In this document: positions 23,788 through 36,100 of the stretch, piece by piece
How the letters are laid out: every line of letters starts with the position of its first letter
How positions within the stretch are numbered: the first letter of the stretch is position 1
Assembly (NCBI GenBank): GCA_022605955.1
Contig: JAKCOZ010000012.1
Location: 21,981,015 to 22,045,014, forward strand
Direction: 5' to 3'
Source of the DNA: Rallus limicola
Lineage: Eukaryota; Chordata; Aves; Gruiformes; Rallidae
Length of the DNA: 64,000 nucleotides
Notes under the pieces: model-generated
Seen by the model: only the letters and a program-made list of their open reading frames with translations
What the model was told of the DNA's origin: nothing
Database searches by the model: none
Translations under genes and position numbers: made by a program

Positions 23788-26700
23788 GAAAACTAGCAGG
23801 TATTATGGGTAGAAGGAAAGCAAGGAAATTGCTTTGGCCCTTCAATCATATTCTTCTAAGCTGAAGCTTTTTGTTAAAATGAGCAGGTAATTTTCAGCTT
23901 TTATGGTAAATATCTATGATCAACCTTGAGGTATCTCTAGGTATCTTCTCTCGACACCACTGGCTACATGGTGCTGCCAAGAATGAGATGGAGCACATGC
24001 AGCTTCCCTCAGAGTTCCACCCGTTACTATTTAACGACATTTATACTCTCTTCAGATATTAGCCTGCATTTTCTCCAAATGTGGAATATACTTGCCAGTT
24101 TTTTCTTTTTTTTTTTTTCCCCAGAGCTGATATATTAAAGCATATTTTTCCAATGTCAGAGCTTCCTTTTGCATATTCCTCACTACTCATGCTACTTCCC
24201 TTTTTTCCTCAGGCACTCCCTTGAATATCTGAGACTTGAATACATCAGCAGACCAGGACCAGTAACAGTGAAAACCAGGAAAATGTTCTGTAGAGAAGAA
24301 AGATTCAGACAATTACCGGTAACACAAGATCTGGTGCCCATTCAGGTGTAGCAGACATCACAGTAATGGCATCACAAAATTTCTTTAGGAGGCCAAAGAA
24401 GTGAAACCAATACAGGCACCAAGACCCACTCACCATCATGGGGTTGATGTCCCTTGCAACATCTGTCAGGGTAGTGGGATTAATACTGCTGTCTGTACTG
24501 TCCATCTTTTACAGACAGGGAAACCATTTCAGTTTTCAAATCTGTCAGTTTAACATTTTCCTAGGTGGCAGTAATCAATTTTTAAAAGATGTAAATAAAA
24601 TTGTACAGAATGAAGAACCAGCAACAAAGGTGAGATGAAACCTGAACATAAGCCAAAACGCAGAATGTGCTGCTTAGTCAAATTCTGGTTCCAGGGAACA
24701 TATTATCTTCTTGAATATGGGTGTGACTAGATCTGAAATGGCAGGATTTTGGTCCTAATCTGATTTTTACCATTCTGTTTTACTTTGAAAGAAACCTATG
24801 ATGATATTTCAAATCTATCCCTTACTCTCAAACTAATCGTATCCTCCTGTGTGCCACTTTCATGAAAGCCATTATACTGATTAGACGTAAGCAAGATGAG
24901 AAAATACATACAGAAAAAGGTAGATCAAGGAATTTTAATGACTAACGAAAAACCCTCAAAAAAGTACATTTGCAGCTATGCAACTTGAGATGATTTTGTG
25001 ACTTAGTATTACTATAATTTCTACATTCCTGTTAAGGCAGGAAGAATAATCACTGTAAGAAGACTTGCCTACTTTCAGGAAAGTAGCACTAAAGTAATAT
25101 GTTGACATTTAAAGACTTTAACACTATAATGTGACACAATTACAAAATAAGCTACACCAGTGATGAAATGACAAGCTATGTCTTTCAAGTTCCAAGATTC
25201 TCCCTGGTTTGGGCAAAGGTACGACATTCATGCAGCATAGGAAGAGGAAGGCTTATAAGGAGGGAACAAGAAAAGTACCTAGAGAACTTCAGAGTTCACA
25301 GATACGAGACTGCTCTCTGCGGGTTATGTCAGGGAACTTGTTATTCAAAAGCCATAAAGGAAAATATTCCCTCATCCGAGACCTTCTGCAGAATTTAAAA
25401 GAAAACTGTTTTTCTTGAACAAATCAAAGAAAACAAAAAACCAAGAAGCATTTCTGCAAGAAAACAAAGAAACCAGGAAAAAGCCTCAGCATTGACACTG
25501 TTCCCTGTCAAGCTATAGATCTGAAGTAGAAGGGTTCTTTCTGGGATATGTGCCACAGAGGAATTAGAGCATATCTAGACCTTGGAGTGTGATGCATCAC
25601 TGTTTCCTGCACAATGTCATGGTAAATTTGAAGGAGTTAGAAGCTTCTACTAAGATTTTTACAATACTAATTGAGTTGCTGGTTCTATCTCTAGATTAAA
25701 ATAACCCAATTTGCAGTTGCTGAAAGGAAGGATCTTCTTGTTTGAAGGTTCTGTGCTGCTATTGTAATTTGCAATTTATCAATCTGCTCCATAATCTATA
25801 CAGGGAATTTTCTTAAACACTGCCAGTGACCTATTTTATAAATAAAACACAGTGTGGGTTGAGAGATGGGATGAAAGGGACAAATACTAGCAGGAAGAAG
25901 TGAAAAACTAAAGTGGAAGAATAAATAGTCATTAATATACACTAGCTGGCAGTGATAAGCAGAGGTCTGAGTGATGTTCTAAAACAGCTTTTCTGTAAGT
26001 GATGGAGGTAAGAAACACAACTATTTTCAAAACTGCTTGGCATACATATTAGCGAGGTTGTGTGATTTGCTTCACTGCACTGCTGGAGACCATAGACATC
26101 ATGACTCAGGATATCCCCTTCACTTCTGTGATGTGTTATTTATCCTAAATCAAGTATTTCACAAAAAAAAACCCAAACCCAACACCTTTCCATTTTATGT
26201 CATCTGAGGCATGTTTCCTACTGGTTTGAGTGTTGGTAGAAATTTATACACAGGCTGTTACTTGCTAAACAACAGAATAATTTGTCCCAAGCTTCTGATC
26301 TGAAAAAAATAAAAGATAAAAAAGAGAGAGGAAAAAAAAAACCCCTCAACAAAAAAGCTCCAGACTTGCAATGTTATCTTGCTGAAACCTTGCAGCAAAA
26401 TTTAAAAACACAGCAGCTGTCATTTACCAGATTCTCCAGTAGTCTTCTAAAGCCAGATAAGATGAATACAGAAATCTCTAAGGACAGTATATAAACTGCA
26501 GTATAAATGGGAAACTGTGAAACAGAATTCATTAAAATACATCAGTAGCTCTACTACTGGCTTAGAATGGATTGATTCAGGAGAAAATCCTGTGCAGAAC
26601 TTACTGAACTGCTGCTGGCAGGCAGCAAAGGCTCAACATGTGCAAAAGTGATAACTGGTGAGACTGCAGAAGGCCTCTTGGCGATTTAAATGCATAGGCT

Positions 26701-29700
26701 GCAGACTATTCAGACTGATTCTCCACAACAATTTTTAGTGGTTTATTTCATTACTTTCTGCAGCAAATGTCTGGGAACAGAAGGGTAGCTACATTAAGAA
26801 AAAGTATCAGTATCCTTGCTGCCTGCCCAAAAATTTGACTAAGCCAACTCATCACTTAAGTTGTGTCCTTGTAAGAGAGAAAGAAATGTTCATGACATGC
26901 TCTGCCACACTTGCTGGGGGTAAAAGAGATCTCAGGTCAGGAACACATGAGCACAAATGCTCAGGATCTCTTTAGCTTCACGTACTATGAACCTTCAAAG
27001 TCTTTACATTCCCAGGCATACTGGGGCAAAATTATATTATGAGTTATTCAACCACAAACCTAAAACAGATTTAATACCCTGAAACACTGAATTGTTGTCC
27101 CATGCCCTCAAAACCTCTGCCTACATGACAGTTGTGGCCTTTGATATTTTTCCTTGACATATAAATACAAACAAGAGTGAATTTAGATAAAGAGGCACTT
27201 GCAAAACACATTTGATATTCCTTTTTATCCTAACCACCTAACCATGTACACTTATCCTAAAAATATTATTTGGGGCAGGCTGGAGGGGGGAAGAGCATCT
27301 CTGTGCTAAGTTGTATCCAACCTGCCTGGATTTGCCCATTTTAAAGTTTTGCCATTAAGCAAACAGATAAGTAAATTATACCCATGCCTGATCTAAATGC
27401 CCACATCACCAAAAGTCCTTAGGGAAGAGCAGAACAACAGATGTTTTGCAAATAAAATTATGTTAGCTTAGATGTATCAACAGAACTTCTGAGTGAAGAC
27501 TATGAACTTAAATTACACAAAAGATGCCATTTGAATCTAAAAATGGGTTCAAATATCACCCAACCTAATCTAAAGTAGTTTATTCAGGAATCATCTGGAT
27601 GGAGCCCCACTGCCTCTACCAAAACTAACATCACAATGGTAGATTTTAGAACCTAAAAACACTGCTAAAATAAATTCCTCTAATGCACAAAAAGAATGGG
27701 CAAATTTAGTGTTGATTTCCTAGCTAGAAGTTTTCTTGTAGCATTTGTAATACAACTGAGCTACCTCTGACAATGGGTTTTTTATTCAATACAGCAGTTC
27801 CTCACTGTTTTTGCACTTTCTTGTGTACAGCTTATTCCTCTTCAGACGAGAACACTTCCCAAGTTGCCACTGGCAGCAACACTCCTGAAACTTTTTAACT
27901 CACGAACATTAAAGCTTTCTGAGAAAACCCGGACCATCTTACGGATTTTCATTTCTAACCAACTAAAAATTATACTTTATTTTCATTGCTAATTCATTAC
28001 TGTTGCTTTCCTCAGCCATGCTTTTTTTTTTCCCCTGTTTATTCTTTAAATTTTATTTGCTTAGATTCTTCCACTATTTATCTTAAGATATTTTCATCCA
28101 TCATGGGCTTGTTTAGGGACGTGTTACCTCACAGGGTCAGTTCTCTTGTGTAAGAGTGGACATTTCTGTTAGACATGCAAAAGGACATGGCCTATTTAAT
28201 AGCTTCAAATTCCACGTGCACACAAGTCATGCACACAGGCAGTTGCCTAAGGCTGTCAGCATCGTGTTCATCTTTCTGGTGGGCTTTTCCCAGTAAGAAA
28301 AGCACAGAATATGATAAAGGGCTGAAGTGAAGGGAAGAGAGCTGTGCTTTAGCTAATTAAGGTTAGAAAATAAATACAAATTCATAACTGCCATTTGTCA
28401 CAGCCTTAAGTGTGAATTATGGGAGGGGCAGTAAAACACGGGCATGGCTTGGGCATACACCAGCACACTAACTTGTTGGTCCTTCTCGGAAATTCTTCTG
28501 CAGATAATACTTCTGGGAATGACACTAATTAGTCACCAATCAACATTACCAGCTCAGTAACACTTCCCAGAAACAGCATGTTTCTGTAGTCCTGTTTCCA
28601 GGAACAATACATGGTATGTTTAGAGAGGCAAGCAAAAAAGAGGTAATAGGTGCTTAGATAAACATGAGGCCAGGCAGCCCTGGCTTTTAAGTAGTAGTGA
28701 CCTGCTTAAGGCCTGTTCTTTCAAAACAACATCCTTATGAGTATTTTTCAGTCAGACAAAACATTACTATTGATTAAATCGATATAGTTTTTATTGAACC
28801 AGGCTGCTTTGTACCATGAAGTGTACACCGTTTTCTGTGTCCTGTAGCATACAAAAATAAGAAAACTGACTGATCTGTTTGCTGGGGTGTAATGGAACCT
28901 TTAGCATGCGATCTGGAAAAAAAACCCCACAACAATCTGTGTCGTGTCCTTTATCAACATGAACAGATACCTTCCTCAGTTTCGTTAACTGGGTTATAGA
29001 ATTTGGAGCCAAACAGCATAGTTTCAAAGTAAACAGGATACTTAAAAGTCAGCTAAACAGGTTCCAGACATTGATTTTATAGGGAGTTAGGTCCGTAACT
29101 TTGTTAGGTGCCTTATGAAATTCCAAACTGCCGCACCATTAGATGCTCAGGCAACAGTGAATCTGGCTCTAGCCTGTCAATAATTAAAGCTACTGCATAA
29201 ATTCTCAATCATGTTATCATTTCAGTAGAACTCCTAGTCCCTACAGAAACTTAGCTCTTACTTCCACATCACCACAAATAACTGCGTCTTCATAACCAGA
29301 TTTCTGCAGCTGTTCTTGTTCTGCCTTACGTACTCCAGGCTCAAGGAGTGATCTGATAGAACAGCATTTAAGTAGAAATGAATTTAATTTGACCACTAAA
29401 GATTAAGGTGAAAGTCACTTTACTGTAGCATTTTCATGGTCACTTAAAATCAGCTGAAGCATTCAAATTAGCACTTATGTTAGAATATGGCATGGATGCT
29501 AATGTAAAATGAATCCTTTACAGGTTTATATGGATTTCCTCAAATAGATATTGTAATAGATTTCCTTTTTAAGGCAGATCTAATTGCAACTTTGATAGGA
29601 AGAATATTCCGTGAAATAGATATCTACATTGCAACAATTAATCAGAATTAGAGTATTAACTGCCTCATCAGGCAGATTGGGGGGGAAGAGGCTGTTTTAT

Positions 29701-31126
29701 AACCAGACTGTAAAGGTAAAAAGGAATTCATCCAAGTGTACAATTTACCATCCTCTAAAAAAAAGGTTTGCTCTACTTTTTCAGCAGACCCTGGAAGTAC
29801 AAAGTTGAACCAAGTTTTGTTGTACTGTCACCACTGAAATACTTAAATTATGGTATAAATATAAAAATCCGCAAAATTTTGCTTCATCTGGGATTTGTTA
29901 CAGATGGAATCAACAATAAATATAATTGTGAACTCTAACATTGCTAATTGACTCAAATTATGCACACTGGCTTCGTAATTCAGAGAAATGATTGATGAGA
30001 AAGGGCACCTTAAAACCTTTACTTGATTCCAAGTGTAGATTGCACCAGAGATAACTTCAGTAGCTCTGCCAGAAGAATGGGAAGAAATCACTTGGAAAGA
30101 AACCTGCTAACCATGTGCTAATTTTCATGAAGGCAATGAGAACTTAACTCACTTGAATCTTGGCTTTAGCTGAAGGCTTATGGGAAGATCAAAATATTTT
30201 GGGTTATGTCCCTGGCTGATGTTCAGAAGGTATCCTTTACACATCAGCGCTTTTCTCAAAAACCACAGCCAAGAATAACAACAGCAACAAAAAAAGTAGA
30301 AGCAATCAAAGCTATGAGGATTATATTTTCTTAGCCCAATAAAAGAATGGAGAGAATATTTGATTGAACTTCCGTTGTTTTTATTAGCAGTGACTATGAA
30401 GAGGCCAAAATGTTTGGCATTCATTAGACAAATATTGCCAAAATATTATATCTAGAAGACCTATTAAATGTTGGAGTTAATGGAATATGGACTCAATGCT
30501 CTTTTTTCCCCACCTCTTGCTTTAAATTTTTGCTCTCTTTTCCCTTTGTGCTTATTAGACAGAAAAGGAGGACCAACATGGATTGAATAACACTGGCTTT
30601 GCAAACAATAAAAGGAAAGCTTCTTTGATACCAACTGACTGATAGCAATGACAACACATTTCACAAAATTTTATTCCTGACTTTTAATGGAGACCTTTCT
30701 AGAGGAACACATACCAATGCAATCTCCCTTTCCTCATTTGCCAAGAGCAAACTTTGATAAGACCTCGGAAACTTCCCCCCCAAGCAATAAATCTTTTGTC
30801 AAAGCCATTATTGTCCTCACGCAGCAAGAAACCTCATGATATTTTTACTTTCACAAATGTTTTCAAGTGATCGCCAATCAAATGAACATAAACATGGCTT
30901 TAAGTCAAGCTGTTAGGTATTTTGTGATCAAGTATGTGAAACCCTGAAAATGATAAGCAGATGGAAGATAGTGTCTGTTCTTCAGGTTATTTTAATTTTC
31001 TCTTTAAGGATGATCTTGCTTTTTCCCTAGTTCCTCTGCAAGGAAATACGTGAGGAAAAAACATGCATTCTTAATCCTTTAAAAGGGTTTATTTACTGAA
31101 ATTACTCTTTAAAGTGTAAAGTAATA
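23788..31126. other. Non-coding stretch, no gene seen
   Basis: No supported gene. Low-complexity features include a 12-base poly-T near 24107-24118 and an A/C tract at 26161-26186. The section 28060-28560 is free of low complexity and rich in TAATTA- and TTATCT-type words, so it is a weak candidate for conserved non-coding DNA. Open frames of up to 91 codons (for example minus strand, 30149-30424) do not resemble known proteins. Confidence 0.68.
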
Positions 31127-31433
31127 TATAGAATCATAGAATGCACTAAGTTGAAAAGGAGTTTTAGATGTCATTTAGTCCAACCCCCCTGCAGTGAGCA
31201 GGGGCATCTTCACGAGATCAGGTTGCTCAGAGCCCCATCAAGCCTGACCATTAATATCTCCATGTTTGAGGTCTCCACTATCTCTCTGGGCAACCTGTTC
31301 CAGTGATCCACCACCCTCATATTGAAGAACTTTTTCCTAATATCCAACCTAAATCTCCCCTTTTCTAGTTTAAAACCATTACCCCTCATCCTATTGCTAC
31401 ATGCCCTTGTGAACAGTTCTTCCCCAGCTTTCT
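31127..31433 (-). mobile_element. CR1 non-LTR retrotransposon, 5'-truncated, 3' end intact
   Basis: A minus-strand CR1 of about 300 bases. The 3' end is at the low-coordinate side: GAATCATAGAATG at 31131-31143, then a 3' UTR of about 70 bases (GTCCAACCCCCCTGCAGTGAG type), then the ORF2 stop (TGA on the minus strand, 31210-31212). The 5' truncation point is near 31433, beside a 14-base tandem duplication. It is the best preserved of the four copies here, since the reading frame is unbroken to the stop. It lacks endonuclease and reverse transcriptase, so it cannot move by itself. Confidence 0.96.
31210..31433 (-). pseudogene. CR1 ORF2 C-terminal fragment, frame intact
   Basis: Reading the minus strand from about 31433 down to the TGA at 31210 gives one open frame of about 74 codons with the CR1 ORF2 C-terminal signature. 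The order is KAGEELFTRACSNR, then GFKLEKGRFRLDIRKKFF, then HWNRLPREIVE, then RLDGALSNLIS and stop. No in-frame stop or frameshift is visible. It is a fragment of the retrotransposon replication protein with no start, promoter or catalytic domain, and is not a host gene. Confidence 0.92.
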
Positions 31434-31456
31434 ATCATCATCTTTCTATCATCATT
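31429..31456 (+). repeat. 14-bp tandem duplication at the CR1 junction
   Basis: TTTCTATCATCAT is repeated at 31429-31441 and 31443-31455, with period 14. CR1 similarity ends within the first copy (TTTCT is shared with the element), so the duplication sits on the 5'-truncation junction of the CR1. Confidence 0.75.
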
Positions 31457-32994
31457 CCCCATCATCTACTATTAGAATTTTCTAATAAGACTGTGAATTT
31501 AAAAAGAAATCTATTCATATCAAATTCTATTTATACAAGGTGGCTCAAGAACTTATATATATTTCAGATGTGGCATATACAGCGTTAGAAACTAAAAAAT
31601 ACAGATAATTATGAAGAAACAGCCTGCAGTTCTGATTATAGATATGAAGCCTTTCTCAAGACTTCTAAGCTTATTTTAAGCAACATTCTCATTTCCAGAG
31701 CCGGAGAATTAACACAGTATTTTCTTTCCATGTGAATGCTATTTCACATTTACAGCTCGAGCTCCACTAAAACACTAATGATGAATTGTTATTAGATGTC
31801 GAGTAGGGGGATACATCTGTCAGGCAGAAGGACGGTAGCAACCTTCAGGACTGCATCAGAATCTGGTGTAGAGCCAGGAAGAGCAATTCAGCAAAGCCCA
31901 GGAGGGGAAGTTCCTGCCTGAAACTTCCCAGCATGCAGTCATGAGAACCAGAATAAGAAGAGTGGGCAGAGGATGGTCCTAAGCCACTCCTCGAGCAAAG
32001 CTGTGTGGGCTTGACCTGTACCTGTTCTCTATGCCTACATAACGTACATCTAGTGTCCAGAACATAATGCTGCTCTTTTTTTTCAATAGCTAAGATTTTG
32101 TTTGATTGGGCTAATCTTCTACTAGAAATTTCAGCATATTTTTATGTTAGTGAGACCATTTCAAAAATTGCATTCATTACAATATTTTTCCATGCTTTTC
32201 TCCAAGGGAGTTAAAATACAGTAATTCATGTTAGGATTCTCAAATGACAATGACAACAAAATAAGATTAATAACTGCTGCAAACAACTTGCCAGAGAAAG
32301 TCATCCAGCTAATGCTACAGAGAATGTTTCTGCCAACCCACTGAAGAAAGAAGTGCAATTCAGAGGTTGTTTCATTTACTCTGCCTAAGTATATTTAGCA
32401 AAGATCCTAGGCCAGAAACAGAGATGACAAATGGGGGTGCAAATTATAGACTAGTAAATGGGAGAAAGGCAGAGTAAATTGGCATCTGTTGGGGGAAAAC
32501 AAAGCAAAACAAAACAAAAAAAGTAATTTAGAACCTTACTTTCTGAAAATGGCTGTGACATGGAATGAAAGACCAGCTATGACCCTCTGGATTGGTGTTG
32601 AGAAAATTTTAAACTGGTACTAGCATTCTTATCTATGTATCTCTCTAGATGGAAAATGCCATATTACCATGATTTCTCAGTGAACACTTAAAGATTTATG
32701 AAAGTACTTACCGTAGACTTGTATGCTTCAACAGTCACAGAATTTATAAAAATCAAAATTACAAACAGGCAAACTTCTTGGCAGAATGCAAATATAAAAG
32801 GTATGTGCAAAAAGAAAAAAAATAAGGCTAAAATTGAACTAATAGCATTATAAACTTTACAGCATTTGTTTTCCACCATAGACTTAGCTTTTAAGGAAGC
32901 AGACATGTCACTTTGACAATATAACTATGCACATTTTAACCAAAACTTAATTAAAAAAAAATCTATTCAGTGAATAATAATGGGAAAGTATTAC
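31457..32994. other. Non-coding stretch, no gene seen
   Basis: No gene is seen. An (AAAAC)-type simple tract lies at 32496-32522. A slightly GC-richer patch at 31800-32010 shows no coding or repeat signature that I recognise. Confidence 0.73.
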
Positions 32995-33180
32995 ATTTAT
33001 TTAATCCCTCACACAATGGAGCCGATGTGCCTACCAATTGGGCTATTCACACATAAATTGTATTTAACGGCTTCCTGTTAATATGCTCTAGTTACATAAT
33101 GAAAATCCAGCAATCTTAAAGCTCAAGCATCCTTGGTCCTCTACTGCCATCAAACCGAGCAGTAATTGAGTCACTCAGAA
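32995..33180. promoter_or_regulatory. Candidate conserved non-coding element (weak)
   Basis: A repeat-free block of balanced composition in which CpG-containing words survive (GAGCCGATGTG, TTTAACGGC, AAACCGAGC), with TTAATATG and GTAATTGAG homeodomain-like words. These traits are typical of deeply conserved enhancers, but they are indirect. Without a cross-species alignment the call is a guess. Confidence 0.25.
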
Positions 33181-36100
33181 AAGTACATTTGACCTTGAAG
33201 CTTTAAATTTTGATTATCCCACCACGGCACAAAAATAGATGTAAAGTCCCCAGTAATTTTCTTTTTCTTAAAAGATGGGAGGCAGTAATGGATCTTGCTT
33301 TTTAATAGTTTAGAACCAGTGCCATTTTCACAAGAATCAAATAGAAAATTGTGGTTCAGTGCAAGAAAAACCGGATCTGGTGATTTTTTAAATGGCCTTT
33401 TGGCACAAAACAAATTTTCTGAAGACAAGAGACAATAAATCATCAATAATTTGATACATTTTCGTTCAGAAAACTAGAAAAATTGATGAAGCGAAGCCTT
33501 AGCTCAAACAGATTCAATTTTCCAATTGTGTGTTTCACCAACCATAAGCCATTTAACTAATAAGCAATTCAGAAATCTGTCAGAATAGAATTTGTAAGTA
33601 TATTGTATTACAGGAAAAATATCAGTTAAGAACAAGTGCAGCATTCCATAGGCTGGTTTACTGATACACACCTTATTCCTAAAGAGTGTCAGAATGCAGC
33701 AAGTCCAGAGTATATGATACTTGCAGGTGGTTCTCAAAGCTGTGTGTTTAATATTTGCTACAGTGGAATATTCACCACGGAGCACAATAAATTCTTCATT
33801 TGATTGTATCAGCTGGTATTTTAACAAAACCAATTCATTTTCTTGGCCAAAAGGACCATCATGCAAATCTGTCTAACAAAAAAAAAAAAGCTGCCTCTGA
33901 GCCAAGCCTATTACAAAAAAGGAAAGCCCCCTGCCAAATTCTGTTCCATCTCCTGTCTCACTCCCTACAGAAAGCAAACAAATGCTCCCATGTCCTCTAC
34001 TAGCCTAAGCAGCCGAAAGCTGTCCCAGTGTCACATCCCAGCCTGAGATAGCTCAAATCAAGGAAGTTCCAATTGCACTGAATACATCACATCTCTTACA
34101 AGTAGTATCGCTCTCCTCCCACTCAAGGAGGAAAAAAGCTAGCTCAATATAGATGTGGCTAATGGTGGGCAAAGCATTAATTAGCAATACAGAGACACTG
34201 AACTTCGGTAGATCCTCAATGATGTGTTTGATTCTTAATTACCAAACCGACTTGTTAGTTCTTGAGTTCATGCTTGAGTATATGATAAGGGCCTTTTCGT
34301 GTAATTTAAGATTCAATCAAGCATCAGCATCTTACTGCAGTGTTCTTCAACATATTAGCTAACTTCCTCATGGTCAAAGTCTTACTAGTATACGTGGCAA
34401 GGAAATAAAACATTTTCATTTTGGGATAACTCCATGCAGAATTTGGTACAATTCACACCTGTAACGATGGTTTTGAATTTGAGTTTCCTTTAGAAGAATG
34501 AATCTCCTGAAAAACTCAACAAACCCATTGTCCATATTTCAGTAAAGTTGTATCTATTCACTTTAATCAGTGAAACATTCACATTCACTTTATGTATCTT
34601 ATGTATCTGCCAATTTATGTCAAATAACATTCCTACGCATTTTACGTGAAATTAAATAAAACCCAACCACCTCCTAATCACACTTAAAGCCTAATGGATT
34701 TGATCTGAATTTCCTAACATAAATCAATTAAGTCCAAACTGAAACTTTACACTGACTCAAGTAATGGTCAAAGTTATGTCACATGGGAGAACCAACAAGT
34801 TTGTAACCTGCTGCACCATCTACTGACCAAAAGACACTATAACAGATCTCAGAAAAAATACTACACAAGTCAAAGAATATATTTAAAGGCAAAATAAGTG
34901 TATATGTGATAGACTGGTTTCTCTAAGTCACAGTGCTAATGATCCTAAAATATTGGGCAGCATGTACATGGGGTGTAATTACTCTAAGATATATATATAG
35001 TGATAAGGATAGTGTTTGGGTTTTTGGTTGTGTTGGTATTTTTGTGGGTGGGTTTTTTTGTTTTTAATAATTGACTGAATTTTACAACAGTTAACTGCCC
35101 ATAAAACCTTTTTTTTTTTTCTTCTTGGGATTATTCATTGGATCTTTAAGGCATAGCTGTCACACAGCTCAAGCTTTCCAGACAGAATAGCTGAAACATC
35201 ACCTTTCAACTGTATATAGGTCACACATTATAACAATGTTGAGATTTTCTTGGTGACACCCAAAGCTATCAAAACCAGCTGCAGGATGTCACCTACTTAT
35301 TTACTATTTTAACAGGAGCCAAGGAAGAAAAGGAAAGGGGCTATTTATCTGTGGAGCTCGGAGACCTTCTTACATTCTACTAAATTTTATAATTATTCAT
35401 TGTAATTGCTTCACTTTTTTTTTTTAAACGAATATGGAAAAATAAGTGAAGAAACTTTTCTGACTGGGAAGGAAGGTAAATACTGCAAGCCCAAGCTGTC
35501 TATAACAATATGCTGTAACTACACATGAATATTTTTCCTTTGCAAGTGATTGCTGAAAAGACGTGGTAGCACATGATGAATTAAAAACGTACTATTCTCT
35601 ATTTATAGAACACCTGCATAATTACAACACAAAGAATGCACTTACTTCAAGCTATGTGTATACAAGGAAGAGACTAGTAAATTGTAAGGCAAAAAGAAAG
35701 CTGCAAAAGTAGTAATTATGAAGACAGAAAGAATAACTTATGAAGAAAGAGTATAAGAAAATATGCATAGCTTGGCTAAGTAATTACTAAATGGACTCAT
35801 GATTACTGTGCACAAGTATTTCAAGGTTGTAAACATGAGTGAATTGAAAGGGGACTTAACAATTCTTGTATTAATGGGTTGAAGTAAAGTAGAAAAAAGT
35901 TTAACACTTTATTTTTTTAATTTGTAAGCAATCCCAGGCCCTCTAAATTCTATGTGTTTTGGTACTGACTTTACATAAACATTATCAAATACCATAATTA
36001 ACTGTATTTTTTTCTTTTAAAACACTACCTCACAGGTACTACAAGTGGAGTTATGACTCTAGGTTTGCTATAAATTTTAATTAAAAAGTTCAGGGGAAAA

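Noticed and set aside
33504..33866. 120-codon minus-strand open frame
   Set aside because: No domain, signal or family resemblance; AT-driven codon content; no splice context.
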